DNA from: Dehalococcoidia bacterium
Lineage (GTDB): Bacteria; Chloroflexota; Dehalococcoidia; DSTF01; JALHUB01
NCBI GenBank assembly: GCA_030018455.1
Contig: JASEFU010000003.1
Location: 124,001 to 188,000, forward strand
Reading direction: 5' to 3'
DNA: 64,000 nt
The notes under the pieces are model-generated. The model was not told the origin of the DNA, did not search any database, and worked only from the letters and a program-made list of their open reading frames with translations. Of this stretch, positions 43,580 through 52,170 are shown piece after piece. How positions within the stretch are numbered: position 1 is the first letter of the stretch; every line of letters starts with the position of its first letter. The position numbers and the translations under genes are program-made.

Positions 43580-43608
43580 TTGCGGCGCTCGCCAAGCCGT
43601 GCTATTTT
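43580..43608 (+). promoter_or_regulatory. Promoter of the ten-gene glycan operon
   Basis: TTGCGG at 43580-43585, exactly 17 bases, TATTTT at 43603-43608 with TGC extension. It lies in the only sizeable gap (195 bases) between 40985 and 53447, and the genes from 43680 to 53447 mostly overlap. Confidence 0.5.
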
Positions 43609-43679
43609 CTTAAGGCATTCGCCAAACAAGCCGGCTCATTCACCCGCTGTTTCACAATCGTCACAAGATCGCGACAGAA

Positions 43680-44720
43680 ATGGCCAAAGCCACGGATGGC
43701 CTGCCCTTCGTATCCGTTCTCATTCCGATGCGCAACGAGGAGCGCTACATCGGACCGTGCCTGCGCAGCCTCGCGCGCCAGGACTATCCCCGCGACCGCT
43801 TCGAGGTGCTGGTGATGGACGGCGCCTCCACCGACCGCTCGCGCGAACTCGCGCAGAACGTGGCGCAGAGCGAGAGCCTGCCGCTCCGCCTCATCGATAA
43901 CCCCGGTCGCTCGACCGCCCGCGGCCTCAATCTCGGGCTGCGCGAGGCCCGCGGCGACGTCATCGTCCGCGTCGACGCCCATACGGCCGTGGCGCCCGAC
44001 TTCCTGACGGAGAGCGTCGCCGCCCTGCGTGAGACGGACGCCGACGGCGTGGGCGGCCCCATCGAGAGCGTGGGCGAGGGGCTTGTCGGCGAGGCGATAG
44101 CGCTCGCCATGTCGTCGCCCTTTGGCGTCGGCAACGCCCACTTCCGCTATAGCCGGGAGACCCTCTACACCGATACCGTCGCTTTCCCCGCCTACCATCG
44201 AAAGCTGTTCGATGAAGTGGGCCCCTTCGCGGAGGACATCGAGTACGGCGAGGACGACGAGTTCAACTACCGCCTCGGCGACGCCGGCAAGAAACTGCTG
44301 CTGACCCCGCGCATAAGGTCGACTTACTTCACACGCTCGTCATTCGCCGCCCTCTTCCGTCAGTACCTGGGCTACGGCAGGGCGAAGGTGGAGGTGCTGC
44401 GGCGGCACCCCCGTCGCGCGCGGCTGCGGCAGTTTGTGCCTGCCATCTTCGTCGGCACGCTCGCCGCGCTCAGCGCCCTCTCACTCGTGTGCGGGGCGTC
44501 GAGGAGAGCGCTGGCCGTCGTGGCCCTGTCGTATCTCGCCGCCTCGCTCGCGTTCTCCGTGCGGATCGCCTCCCGCCGCGGGTGGCGCTACCTGCCGCTA
44601 CTGCCGGCGGCGTTCGCCTGTTTGCACGTCGCCTACGGCATCGGCTTTCTGTGGAGCCTTGCGCGCACGGCCTCGAATAAGACCAGCACGCGACCAGACT
44701 TTGGGGAGGAAGTGGGATGA
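43680..44720 (+). CDS. Glycosyltransferase family 2 (ExoA-like)
   Basis: 346 residues. The GT-A domain has 'VSVLIPMRNEERYIGPCLRSL', 'EVLVMDGASTDRS', 'RVDAHTAVAPDFL' (D-x-D-like) and 'EDIEYGEDDEFNYRL' (ED.E/EDDE), resembling succinoglycan-type ExoA. Two or three C-terminal membrane helices (about 247-330) anchor it. It adds a beta-linked sugar to a lipid carrier. The gene begins the second glycan operon and overlaps the next gene by 4 bases (ATGA). Confidence 0.87.
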   Translation: MAKATDGLPFVSVLIPMRNEERYIGPCLRSLARQDYPRDRFEVLVMDGASTDRSRELAQNVAQSESLPLRLIDNPGRSTARGLNLGLREARGDVIVRVDAHTAVAPDFLTESVAALRETDADGVGGPIESVGEGLVGEAIALAMSSPFGVGNAHFRYSRETLYTDTVAFPAYHRKLFDEVGPFAEDIEYGEDDEFNYRLGDAGKKLLLTPRIRSTYFTRSSFAALFRQYLGYGRAKVEVLRRHPRRARLRQFVPAIFVGTLAALSALSLVCGASRRALAVVALSYLAASLAFSVRIASRRGWRYLPLLPAAFACLHVAYGIGFLWSLARTASNKTSTRPDFGEEVG

Positions 44721-45910
44721 CACAATCTGAAAACACGGGCGCGACGACCGAACAGGCCGCACCCTTGCCCTTCTGCCGGCCCGATATCACCGACGCCGAG
44801 ATCAATGAGGTCGTCGACACCATACGCTCCGGCTGGCTGACCACCGGCCCGAAGACGCAGCAGTTCGAGGAGCAGTTCAAACGCTACGTCGGCAGCAAGC
44901 ACGCCATCGCAGTCAGCTCCTGCACGGCCGCCATGCACCTCTCGCTGGCAGCGGCCGGCATCGGCGAGGGCGATGAGGTGATCACGACTCCCCTCACGTT
45001 CTGCGCCACCGTCAACGTCATCATCCATCAACGCGCCACTCCCGTCCTCGCCGACATCTCCCTCGACGACTACGACATCGACCCCGAGCAGGTCGAGCGG
45101 CGCATCACCCCGCGCACAAAGGCGATCATGCCTGTTCACTACGGCGGCCAGCCCTGCAAGATGGATGCCCTGCTCGACATCGCGCGGCGCCATAAGCTGC
45201 TGCTCATCGAGGACGCCGCCCACGCCGTCGGCGCCAACTACCGCGGGCGCCCCATCGGCACCATCGGCGACACGACGTCGTTCAGCTTCTACGTCATCAA
45301 AAACCTGACGACAGGCGAAGGCGGGATGATCACCACTAACGACGACGCCCTCGCCGACAAGCTCCGGCTGCTGCGGCTGCACGGCATGAGCCACGACGCC
45401 TGGAAGCGCTACGACGCCCGTGGCTCCTGGTACTACGAGGTGCTCGCGCCCGGCTTCAAGTGCAACATGACGGATGTCCAGGCCGCGCTCGGCCTCCACC
45501 AGTTGGAGCGGCTGGAGGGCTTCCTCGGGAGACGGCGCCAGATTGTCGCCCTTTACGAGGAACGTCTGTCGCGCTTGCCCGAGTTGATTCTGCCCGCAGC
45601 GCGGCCCGAGGTGCGGCACGCCTGGCACCTCTACCCCATCGTGCTCAAGAACGACGGCCTGACCATCGGGCGCGACGAGCTCATTGAAGAACTCAAGGCG
45701 CGCGGGATCGGCACGTCCGTCCACTTCATACCCATCCATCATCATCCTTACTATCAGCAGGCGTTCGGCTGGAAGCCCGGCGACTTCCCCAACACCGACC
45801 AGGTGTTCTCCGGGCTCCTCTCGCTACCCCTGTTCACCCGCATGAGCGATGACGATGTTGAACGCGTGGCAACCGCTTTGGAGGAGATCATTGTCAACCA
45901 CCGACGCTAA
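44717..45910 (+). CDS. DegT/DnrJ/EryC1/StrS aminotransferase (UDP-4-keto-sugar type)
   Basis: 397 residues. A PLP-dependent sugar aminotransferase with Lys195 in 'SFYVIKNLTTGEGGM', 'VSSCTAAMHLSL', 'EDAAHAVGANYRGRPIGTIG' and 'FIPIHHHPYY'. 'SGWLTTGPKTQQFEEQF' at the N-terminus resembles the ArnB/PglE/PseC branch that aminates C4 of UDP-4-keto-hexoses. With the adjacent PglC-like transferase and FlaA1/PglF-like protein it suggests a UDP-4-amino-4,6-dideoxy-sugar (bacillosamine-type) route. It overlaps the GT2 gene by 4 bases and the next gene by 20. Confidence 0.88.
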   Translation: MTQSENTGATTEQAAPLPFCRPDITDAEINEVVDTIRSGWLTTGPKTQQFEEQFKRYVGSKHAIAVSSCTAAMHLSLAAAGIGEGDEVITTPLTFCATVNVIIHQRATPVLADISLDDYDIDPEQVERRITPRTKAIMPVHYGGQPCKMDALLDIARRHKLLLIEDAAHAVGANYRGRPIGTIGDTTSFSFYVIKNLTTGEGGMITTNDDALADKLRLLRLHGMSHDAWKRYDARGSWYYEVLAPGFKCNMTDVQAALGLHQLERLEGFLGRRRQIVALYEERLSRLPELILPAARPEVRHAWHLYPIVLKNDGLTIGRDELIEELKARGIGTSVHFIPIHHHPYYQQAFGWKPGDFPNTDQVFSGLLSLPLFTRMSDDDVERVATALEEIIVNHRR

Positions 45911-46511
45911 ACCTTTATTGCCGGCAGAGCTCTTCGACCGGGTGGCTGCTACGCTGGGCTTCGTCGTCCTGAGTCCGCTCGTGCTTCTTCTCGGCCTGCT
46001 GGTGAAGCTCGATTCGCCGGGCCCTGCCCTCTTCGCCCAGAAACGGATCGGTTTACGCGGGCGGCCGTTCACCATGTACAAGTTCCGCACCATGACCGCG
46101 AACGCCCACGAGCAACCGCACCCGCCGCAGCGAGTGAACGACTTCTCGACCTTCGTCTTTCACTCCATCTGGCCCGACAAGCGGGTCACGCGGTTGGGGC
46201 GCATCATGCGGCGCGCCAGCCTCGATGAACTCCCGCAGCTCCTCAACGTCATCAAGGGCGACATGCGCCTCATCGGCCCCCGCCCGGACGAGCCTTATCT
46301 CGTCGAGCAGTACCGTCCGGAGTTCCACCGCCGCCACGACGTCAAGCCGGGAATCACCGGCCTCGCCCAGGTCAACGGCCGCTCCGATTTGACGTACTCT
46401 CAGATGATGGCTTACGATCTGGACTACGTGGACAATCACCCCTTTTCTCGCGATCTCGCCATTCTAATGAAGACGGTGGCGGTCGTCTTGCGCAAGGAAG
46501 GAGCCCGTTGA
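45891..46511 (+). CDS. PglC-like initiating phosphosugar transferase
   Basis: 206 residues, the minimal form of the bacterial sugar-transferase family. One N-terminal re-entrant hydrophobic helix ('VAATLGFVVLSPLVLLLGLLV') precedes the catalytic 'SPGPALFAQKRIGLRGRPFTMYKFRTM', 'RRASLDELPQLLNVIKGDMRLIGPRP' (the D-E dyad) and 'KPGITGLAQVNGR'. It transfers phospho-sugar from a UDP-sugar to undecaprenyl phosphate to start the glycan. Start TTG at 45891, not the frame's first ATG at 45849: GGAGGAG lies 4 bases upstream and the overlap with the aminotransferase shrinks to 20 bases. Confidence 0.9.
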   Translation: MSTTDAKPLLPAELFDRVAATLGFVVLSPLVLLLGLLVKLDSPGPALFAQKRIGLRGRPFTMYKFRTMTANAHEQPHPPQRVNDFSTFVFHSIWPDKRVTRLGRIMRRASLDELPQLLNVIKGDMRLIGPRPDEPYLVEQYRPEFHRRHDVKPGITGLAQVNGRSDLTYSQMMAYDLDYVDNHPFSRDLAILMKTVAVVLRKEGAR

Positions 46512-46558
46512 GAGAGGCCCCGCGCAAAGCCCTTAAGGGAGGAGGCGGCTAGACAAGG

Positions 46559-48415
46559 ATGCGAGACCTGAGCCAGATCAGACTGTTCGTGCGGGCGCTG
46601 CCCTTCCTGGCGATCGACTTTCTCATCGTGATGGCCGCCTACGCCGCCGGTTTGGCCCTCCGCTTCGACGGCAACGTCCCCGAAGAGTCGTGGAACTGGT
46701 TCTTCTGGGCCGTCCCCCTCATCGGTGTCGCGTATCTCTTCAGCAACCTGGTGTTCGGCGTCTACCGCACCGCCTGGCAGTACGGAGGCCTCACCGACGC
46801 CTTCTATCTGGGGCTGGCCGTCAGCCTGGTCACCCTGCTGGCATTCGGCATAAACGCCATGCTGGAGCACCGGCCCATCCCTCTCAGCGTCAACCTGATA
46901 AGCGGCGCACTCATCCTCCTTTTCATGGGTCTTGTGAAGCTTTCTCCGCGTCTTATCTCAGGCACGGCGGCCCCCCTGCGCTTCGGCTCCCGCGCCGGGC
47001 GCGGCGTCATCATCGTCGGAGCGGGGAGCACCGGCCAGCTCCTCGCCCGCGAGCTGCTGCACAATCCGCACTGGAACTACCGGCCGCTTTGCTTCATCGA
47101 CGACGACCCGAAGAAGAAGGGCGTGCGCATCCACAGCGTGCCCGTCCTCGGCAACCGCTACGACATCCCCACGCTTGTCGACAAGCACAGCGCCGACCTC
47201 GTCGCCCTTGCCGTCCCCACGGCGACGGCGGCCAGCATCCACGAACTTCTGACCCTTTGCGAGTCGATACACGTTCCCGTGCGCATCGTGCCCCCCCTCG
47301 ACGCCATCGTAAGCGGCAAGGCCAAGCCGGGCGAGATGCGCGAGGTCACCATCGACGACCTCATAGACCGCGACGAGGTGGGGATCGACCTGCCGCGCTG
47401 CCGTGAGCTGATCGAGGGCAAGTCCATACTCATAACGGGCGCCGCCGGCTCCATCGGCTCCGAGCTTGCGCGGCGCGTCCTCGAATTCAAGCCCGCCAGC
47501 CTTCACCTCCTCGACGCCAACGAGGGCGGCCTCCACGAGCTGCGCGTCGAGCTTTCCCAGCGCTCGGAGGACTGCCAGATCAGGCCCTGGATGGGCGGAA
47601 TCAACGACAGGAACAAGGTCTTCCAATCATTCGAGGCGGCGCGGCCCCACCTCGTCTTCCACTCCGCCGCCTATAAACACGTGCCTTTGCTGGAAGAGAA
47701 CCCCGACCAGGGCTTCCTCGTCAATGTACTTGGCACGCTTAACGTCTTTCAGGCGGCGAGGCACGTCGGCACCCAGAAGGTGATCTTCCTCTCCAGCCAC
47801 GCCGCCATGAACCCCTCCAGCGTCATGGGTGCCACCAAGCGCATCGGCGAGCTCCTTGCCCGCAGCCTCGGCGACGAGCGGACGAAGATCGCCGCCGTCC
47901 GCCTCGCCAACGTCATCGACAGCCGCGGCGGCGTGATGAGCACGTTCTGGCGCCAGATCCAGCGCGGCGGCCCCGTCTCCGTCACCCACCCCGACGTCGC
48001 CCGCTACTTCCTCACCGTCCACGAGGTCGCAAGCCTCATACTGCAGGTCGCCGTCCTCGCCGACACAGGCAACGTCTTCGTGCTCGACGTCGGCGAAGAG
48101 GTCAAGATTGCGGACCTCGCGGAGCGCATGATCCGCTCCAAAGGGTTCGAGCCGGGGCGCGACATGGAGATCGTCTTCACGGGGCTGCGTCCGGGCGAGA
48201 AGCTGCGCGACGACCTTGTCGGCGAGGGCGAGGCCCTTCAGCCGACCGCGCACCCGAAGGTGTTCGCCGCCCGCGGGCCCGCCGTCTGCCCTTCCGACGA
48301 ACTGCTTCGCCGCATCGCCGAGACGGAGATGCACCTCGCGCGCGGCCCCGACGCCGTCGCCGCCGAGCTCCACGCCCTCGCCCGCCTCGACCTCTCCGCG
48401 CCGACGGCCACTTAG
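46559..48415 (+). CDS. FlaA1/PglF-like nucleotide-sugar dehydratase homologue with altered catalytic triad
   Basis: 618 residues. Four N-terminal membrane helices (about 12-125) are followed by a CoA-binding-like domain ('GRGVIIVGAGSTGQLLAREL', 'CFIDDDPKKKG') and a C-terminal short-chain-dehydrogenase domain with 'ILITGAAGSIGSELARRVL'. This is the PglF/WbpM/CapD layout. The catalytic segment normally reads S-T-D-K-A...N-V-M-G-A-T-K. Here it is SSHAAMNPSSVMGATK (412-427): Thr-Asp-Lys become Ser413-His414-Ala415, while Met423 is retained. Loss of the Asp and Lys should impair 4,6-dehydration, so activity is doubtful or changed. Downstream binding motifs such as 'FTGLRPGEKLRDDL' are intact. Confidence 0.88.
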   Translation: MRDLSQIRLFVRALPFLAIDFLIVMAAYAAGLALRFDGNVPEESWNWFFWAVPLIGVAYLFSNLVFGVYRTAWQYGGLTDAFYLGLAVSLVTLLAFGINAMLEHRPIPLSVNLISGALILLFMGLVKLSPRLISGTAAPLRFGSRAGRGVIIVGAGSTGQLLARELLHNPHWNYRPLCFIDDDPKKKGVRIHSVPVLGNRYDIPTLVDKHSADLVALAVPTATAASIHELLTLCESIHVPVRIVPPLDAIVSGKAKPGEMREVTIDDLIDRDEVGIDLPRCRELIEGKSILITGAAGSIGSELARRVLEFKPASLHLLDANEGGLHELRVELSQRSEDCQIRPWMGGINDRNKVFQSFEAARPHLVFHSAAYKHVPLLEENPDQGFLVNVLGTLNVFQAARHVGTQKVIFLSSHAAMNPSSVMGATKRIGELLARSLGDERTKIAAVRLANVIDSRGGVMSTFWRQIQRGGPVSVTHPDVARYFLTVHEVASLILQVAVLADTGNVFVLDVGEEVKIADLAERMIRSKGFEPGRDMEIVFTGLRPGEKLRDDLVGEGEALQPTAHPKVFAARGPAVCPSDELLRRIAETEMHLARGPDAVAAELHALARLDLSAPTAT

Positions 48416-48435
48416 CGCTGCACAGGAACCTCGCC

Positions 48436-49485
48436 GTGAAGATCGTCTCGGTGGTGGGAGCGCGCCCTCAGTTCATAAAGGCCGCCGCCCTCAGCCGCGT
48501 GCTGTCCGCCCGCCACCAGGAGGTGCTCGTCCACACCGGCCAGCACTACGACCCCCTCCTTTCCGATGTCTTCTTCTCCGAGCTCGATCTGCCGCCGCCG
48601 GACTACCATCTCGGCGTCGGCTCCGCCACGCACGGAAAGCAGACGGCGCAAATCCTCGAGCGACTGGAGCGCGTGCTGCTGAAGGAGCGGCCGCAGCGCG
48701 TCCTCGTCTACGGCGACACTAATTCGACCCTCGCCGGCGCTCTCGCCGCCGCCAAGCTCAACATCCCGCTCGCCCACGTCGAAGCGGGGCTCCGCAGCGG
48801 CGACCGCACGATGCCCGAAGAGCTCAACCGCATCCTCGCCGACCACTGCGCCGACCTCCTCTTCTGCCCCACGCAGACCGCAGTCGACAATCTGGCCCGC
48901 GAAGGGATAACGGCCGGCGTCCACCTCGTCGGCGACGTCATGTACGACGCCCTTCTCGCGCAACTGGAGCGGCTGGACCCGCGGGCCAAGCTCGAACGCC
49001 TGGCGCTTACCCCCCGCGGGTACGTTCTCGTGACCGTTCACCGCGCCGCCAACACCGATGATCCGCGCCGTCTCCGCGCCATCCTGGACGCCCTCGGCGC
49101 GCTCGCGCTGCCCGCCGTCTTCCCCGCGCACCCGCGCGTTCTCAAGGCAATGGCCGCCGCGCGCCTCTCGCCGCCTCCTAACGTCCGCGTGATCGACCCC
49201 GTCGGCTACGGCGACATGCTCGCCCTCGAAAAAGAGGCCCATCGCGTCCTCACCGACTCCGGCGGCATGCAGAAAGAGGCCTTTCTTCTCGGCGTCCCTT
49301 GCGTTACCCTGAGGGACGAAACGGAGTGGCCCGAGACTGTAGCGTGCGGTTGGAACACGCTCGCCGGCGCGGACGCGGAGCGCATTGCCGCCGCCGTTGA
49401 GCGCCCGCCGCCGACCGGCGACAGGCCGCCGCTCTTCGGCGATGGCCACGCCGCAGAGAAGATCGTGAGGGTCCTGAAGGGATGA
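48436..49485 (+). CDS. wbpI: UDP-N-acetylglucosamine 2-epimerase family (WecB/WbpI-like)
   Basis: 349 residues. 'IVSVVGARPQFIKAAALSR', 'HTGQHYD', 'VYGDTNSTLAGALAA', 'HVEAGLRSGDRTMPEELNRILADH', 'TVHRAANTDD', and 'SGGMQKEAFLLGVPCVTLRDETEWPET' are the hallmarks of non-hydrolysing epimerases. WecB acts on UDP-GlcNAc; WbpI acts on UDP-2,3-diacetamido-glucuronate. Because homologues of WbpD, WbpE, WbpB and WbpA follow directly, the WbpI role is inferred. Start GTG at 48436; overlap ATGA with the next gene. Confidence 0.85.
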   Translation: MKIVSVVGARPQFIKAAALSRVLSARHQEVLVHTGQHYDPLLSDVFFSELDLPPPDYHLGVGSATHGKQTAQILERLERVLLKERPQRVLVYGDTNSTLAGALAAAKLNIPLAHVEAGLRSGDRTMPEELNRILADHCADLLFCPTQTAVDNLAREGITAGVHLVGDVMYDALLAQLERLDPRAKLERLALTPRGYVLVTVHRAANTDDPRRLRAILDALGALALPAVFPAHPRVLKAMAAARLSPPPNVRVIDPVGYGDMLALEKEAHRVLTDSGGMQKEAFLLGVPCVTLRDETEWPETVACGWNTLAGADAERIAAAVERPPPTGDRPPLFGDGHAAEKIVRVLKG

Positions 49486-50060
49486 TCCACCCCAGCGCTG
49501 AAGTTTCGCCGGACGCGAAGATCGGCGAGAAGACGGTCATCTGGAACGAGGCGCAGGTCCGCGAGGGGGCTGTCGTTGGCGCCGAATGCATCATCGGCAA
49601 GGGTGCCTACATCGACAGGGACGTGGTGGTAGGAAACAAGGTGAAGGTCCAGAACCGCGCCTCCCTCTACCGGGGCGTGACGGTCGAGGACGGCGCCTTC
49701 ATCGGACCGCACGTCGCCTTCACCAACGATCGCTACCCCCGCTCGATCACGCCCGACGGCCGCCTGCGCACCGACGACGATTGGGAGCCGGAGCCAACGC
49801 TCGTGCGCTACGGCGCGTCCATCGGCGCGGGCTCCGTCATCCTCCTCGGCGTGACCATCGGCCGCTGGGCCATGGTGGGCGCCGGGTCGCTTGTCACCCG
49901 CGACGTGCCCGACCACGCGCTCGTCAAAGGCAGTCCCGCACGCGTGACCGGCTACGTCTGCTGCTGCGGCCGCCCGCTCCGGTACGATGCCGCCTGCGGC
50001 CACTGGCTCTGCGACGCCTGCGGCGCCTTCTTCGATCTCTCGGCACCGAGCTGCAGATGA
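49482..50060 (+). CDS. wbpD: Left-handed beta-helix N-acetyltransferase with Cys-rich tail (WbpD-like)
   Basis: 192 residues. Hexapeptide repeats start immediately ('MIHPSAEVSPDAKIGEKTVIWNEAQVREGAVVG'-type, read in pieces), with 'AFTNDRYPRS', the typical loop of WbpD/WlbB enzymes that N-acetylate the 3-amino group of UDP-GlcNAc(3NH2)A with acetyl-CoA. The C-terminus has Cys160-162, Cys172, Cys177 and Cys180 ('CCCGRPL...CGHWLCDACG'), a probable zinc ribbon. It overlaps wbpI and wbpE by 4 bases each. Confidence 0.87.
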   Translation: MIHPSAEVSPDAKIGEKTVIWNEAQVREGAVVGAECIIGKGAYIDRDVVVGNKVKVQNRASLYRGVTVEDGAFIGPHVAFTNDRYPRSITPDGRLRTDDDWEPEPTLVRYGASIGAGSVILLGVTIGRWAMVGAGSLVTRDVPDHALVKGSPARVTGYVCCCGRPLRYDAACGHWLCDACGAFFDLSAPSCR

Positions 50061-51166
50061 CCCTCATTCCTATCGCTCAACCGCTTCTCGGAGATGAGGA
50101 GAAGCAAGCGGTCCTGGAGGTCATCGACTCCGGGCGGCTGGCGCAGGGGCCGCGCGTCCAGCGCTTCGAAGAGGCCTTCGCCGCCATGTGCGGCGTACGG
50201 GAAGCAGTGGCCGTCTCGTCGGGCACGACGGCGCTGATGGCCGCCCTCCTCGCTTGCGGCATCGGCGCCGGCGACGAAGTTATCACGAGTCCGTTCACGT
50301 TCATCGCCACCGCCAACGCCATCGTCTTCACCGGCGCCCGCCCTGTCTTCGTCGACGTCAGCGAAAGCGACTTCAACATCGACCCAGCGCTCATCGAGGC
50401 GAAGATCACTTCCAATACGAAGGCTATCTTGCCCGTGCACCTGTACGGCCATCCCGCCGACATGGAGCAGATCATGCGCATCGCAGGCGCGCGCGGCCTC
50501 GCCGTCATCGAAGACGCCTCCCAGGCGCACGGCGCCGCCATCGATAGGCGCAGGACGGGCAGCTTCGGCGCCGGCTGCTTCTCCTTCTACGCGACGAAGA
50601 ACATGACCACGGCTGAAGGGGGCATGATCACGACAGACGACCCCGAGATCGCCCGTCGCGCCCGTCTGCTGCGGGACCACGGGGAGACCGCCCGCTACCA
50701 CAGCGAAACGCTGGGCTACAACTTCCGCATGACGGAGATTCAGGCCGCTATCGGCCTCGTGCAATTAAGCAAGCTCCACGAGTTGAACGAGCGCCGCCGC
50801 GCCAACGCCCGCTTCCTGACCGAAAACCTGCGCTCCGTGATTACCCCCAGGGAAAGGCCGGGCTGCCGCCACGTCTACCACCAGTACACCGTCCGCGTCC
50901 CGTCGCCGCAAGGCGGCCCCACCGCCCGCGACGCCCTGGCCGCGCGCCTTCTCGATGCCGGCATCCAGACGAGCGTCCACTACCCGCTGCCCGTGCACCG
51001 CCAGCCGCTCTACCTTCAGATGGGTTACCGCGACGAGCTACCGGTAGCGGAGCGCCTGAGCGATGAAGTGCTGTCCTTGCCGGTGCACCCCGGCCTCACC
51101 GAGTACGATTTGGCGGCGATCGTGAAGGCAGTGAACGAAAGCCTGCCTGACGGAGGTGGGAGTTGA
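50057..51166 (+). CDS. wbpE: PLP-dependent 3-aminotransferase (WbpE-like)
   Basis: 369 residues. DegT/DnrJ/EryC1/StrS family with Lys181 in 'SFYATKNMTTAEGGMITT', 'VSSGTTALMAALLACGIGAGDEVITSPFTFIATANAI', 'DASQAHGA', and 'SVHYPLPVHRQPLY' (WbpE/WlbC-type). It should aminate the 3-keto group made by the WbpB-like enzyme using glutamate. Start ATG at 50057 overlaps wbpD; the longer frame from 49586 is a shadow of wbpD and is rejected. It is only distantly similar to the other aminotransferase at 44717, consistent with distinct substrates. Confidence 0.88.
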   Translation: MTLIPIAQPLLGDEEKQAVLEVIDSGRLAQGPRVQRFEEAFAAMCGVREAVAVSSGTTALMAALLACGIGAGDEVITSPFTFIATANAIVFTGARPVFVDVSESDFNIDPALIEAKITSNTKAILPVHLYGHPADMEQIMRIAGARGLAVIEDASQAHGAAIDRRRTGSFGAGCFSFYATKNMTTAEGGMITTDDPEIARRARLLRDHGETARYHSETLGYNFRMTEIQAAIGLVQLSKLHELNERRRANARFLTENLRSVITPRERPGCRHVYHQYTVRVPSPQGGPTARDALAARLLDAGIQTSVHYPLPVHRQPLYLQMGYRDELPVAERLSDEVLSLPVHPGLTEYDLAAIVKAVNESLPDGGGS

Positions 51167-52170
51167 CAGCGCCGCTCAACGCCGCTGTCATCGGACTGGG
51201 CTCGATGGGCCTGAACCACGCCCGCGTCTACCGCGAGATCGACGGCGTGGAGCTTACCTCCGTCGCCGACATCGATCCCGCGCGATTGCGCCTCGTGCCG
51301 GGCCCTCGCCGGTACGAGGACTACCGCCGCCTGCTCGCCGAGGAGAGCGTCGACCTCCTCTCCGTGTGCGTGCCCACGCGCCTCCACCGCGAGGTAGCCC
51401 TCGCCGCTATCGAGCGGGGCGTCGCCACGCTTATCGAGAAGCCGATAGCGGCCGGTCTCGATGAAGGACGAGAGATCGCGCGCGCCGCGCTCGAGGCGGG
51501 CGTGCCCCTCATGATCGGCCACGTCGAGCGGTTCAACCCGGCGGTGCTGGAGCTGAGGCGGCGCCTGCGGGCGGGCGAACTCGGGCGCGTCTTTCAGGTC
51601 CACGCCCGGCGCACCGGCCCCTTCCCGAAGAGGGTACGCGACGTCGGCGTCGTCCTCGACCTCGCGCCCCACGATATCGATGTCATGCGCTTCCTGCTCG
51701 ACTCGGATGTGGCCCGCCTGTATGCGGAAACGGAGCAACGCATCAGCACCGAGCACGAGGACATGCTCTGCGGCCTGCTGCGCTTTCAGAACGGCGTCGT
51801 TGGCCTGCTCGATGTCAACTGGCTGACGCCCGTCAAGGTGAGGCAGCTTGCCGTCCTGGGAGAGAGAGGGCTGTTCACACTCGATTACCTGAAGCAGGAG
51901 CTGCGCTTCTTCGCCGGGCGGGCGGAGCTTCCGGAGGGCGCGTCGCCGCCGGGCATCGAAGAAGCAGAGGCGGAGCTGGTTCCGGTGGAGAAACGCGAGC
52001 CGCTGCGGGTGGAGCTGGAAGCGTTCGCCGGCGCCGTACGGAGAGGCGACCCGCCGCCCGTCGGGCCCGACGAGGGGCTGGCCGCCCTCGACATCGCTTA
52101 CCGCCTCGTCGAGTCCGCGCGCGCGCACCGGCCCATCGACTGCGTCCGTAATAGAGAGGCCGCGCCGTGA
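51163..52170 (+). CDS. wbpB: Gfo/Idh/MocA sugar dehydrogenase (WbpB-like)
   Basis: 335 residues. A Rossmann N-terminus 'LNAAVIGLGSMGLNHARVYREI', 'VPTRLHREVALAAIERGVATLIEKPIA' (EKP motif), 'GHVERFNPAVLELRRRL', and 'DVGVVLDLAPHDIDVMRFL' (D..H catalytic region) identify the family. WbpB/WlbA oxidise C3 of UDP-GlcNAcA with recycling of bound NAD+. Start TTG at 51163 overlaps the wbpE stop (TTGA) and has GGAGGTGGGAG upstream. The next gene overlaps by GTGA. Confidence 0.87.
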   Translation: MTAPLNAAVIGLGSMGLNHARVYREIDGVELTSVADIDPARLRLVPGPRRYEDYRRLLAEESVDLLSVCVPTRLHREVALAAIERGVATLIEKPIAAGLDEGREIARAALEAGVPLMIGHVERFNPAVLELRRRLRAGELGRVFQVHARRTGPFPKRVRDVGVVLDLAPHDIDVMRFLLDSDVARLYAETEQRISTEHEDMLCGLLRFQNGVVGLLDVNWLTPVKVRQLAVLGERGLFTLDYLKQELRFFAGRAELPEGASPPGIEEAEAELVPVEKREPLRVELEAFAGAVRRGDPPPVGPDEGLAALDIAYRLVESARAHRPIDCVRNREAAP

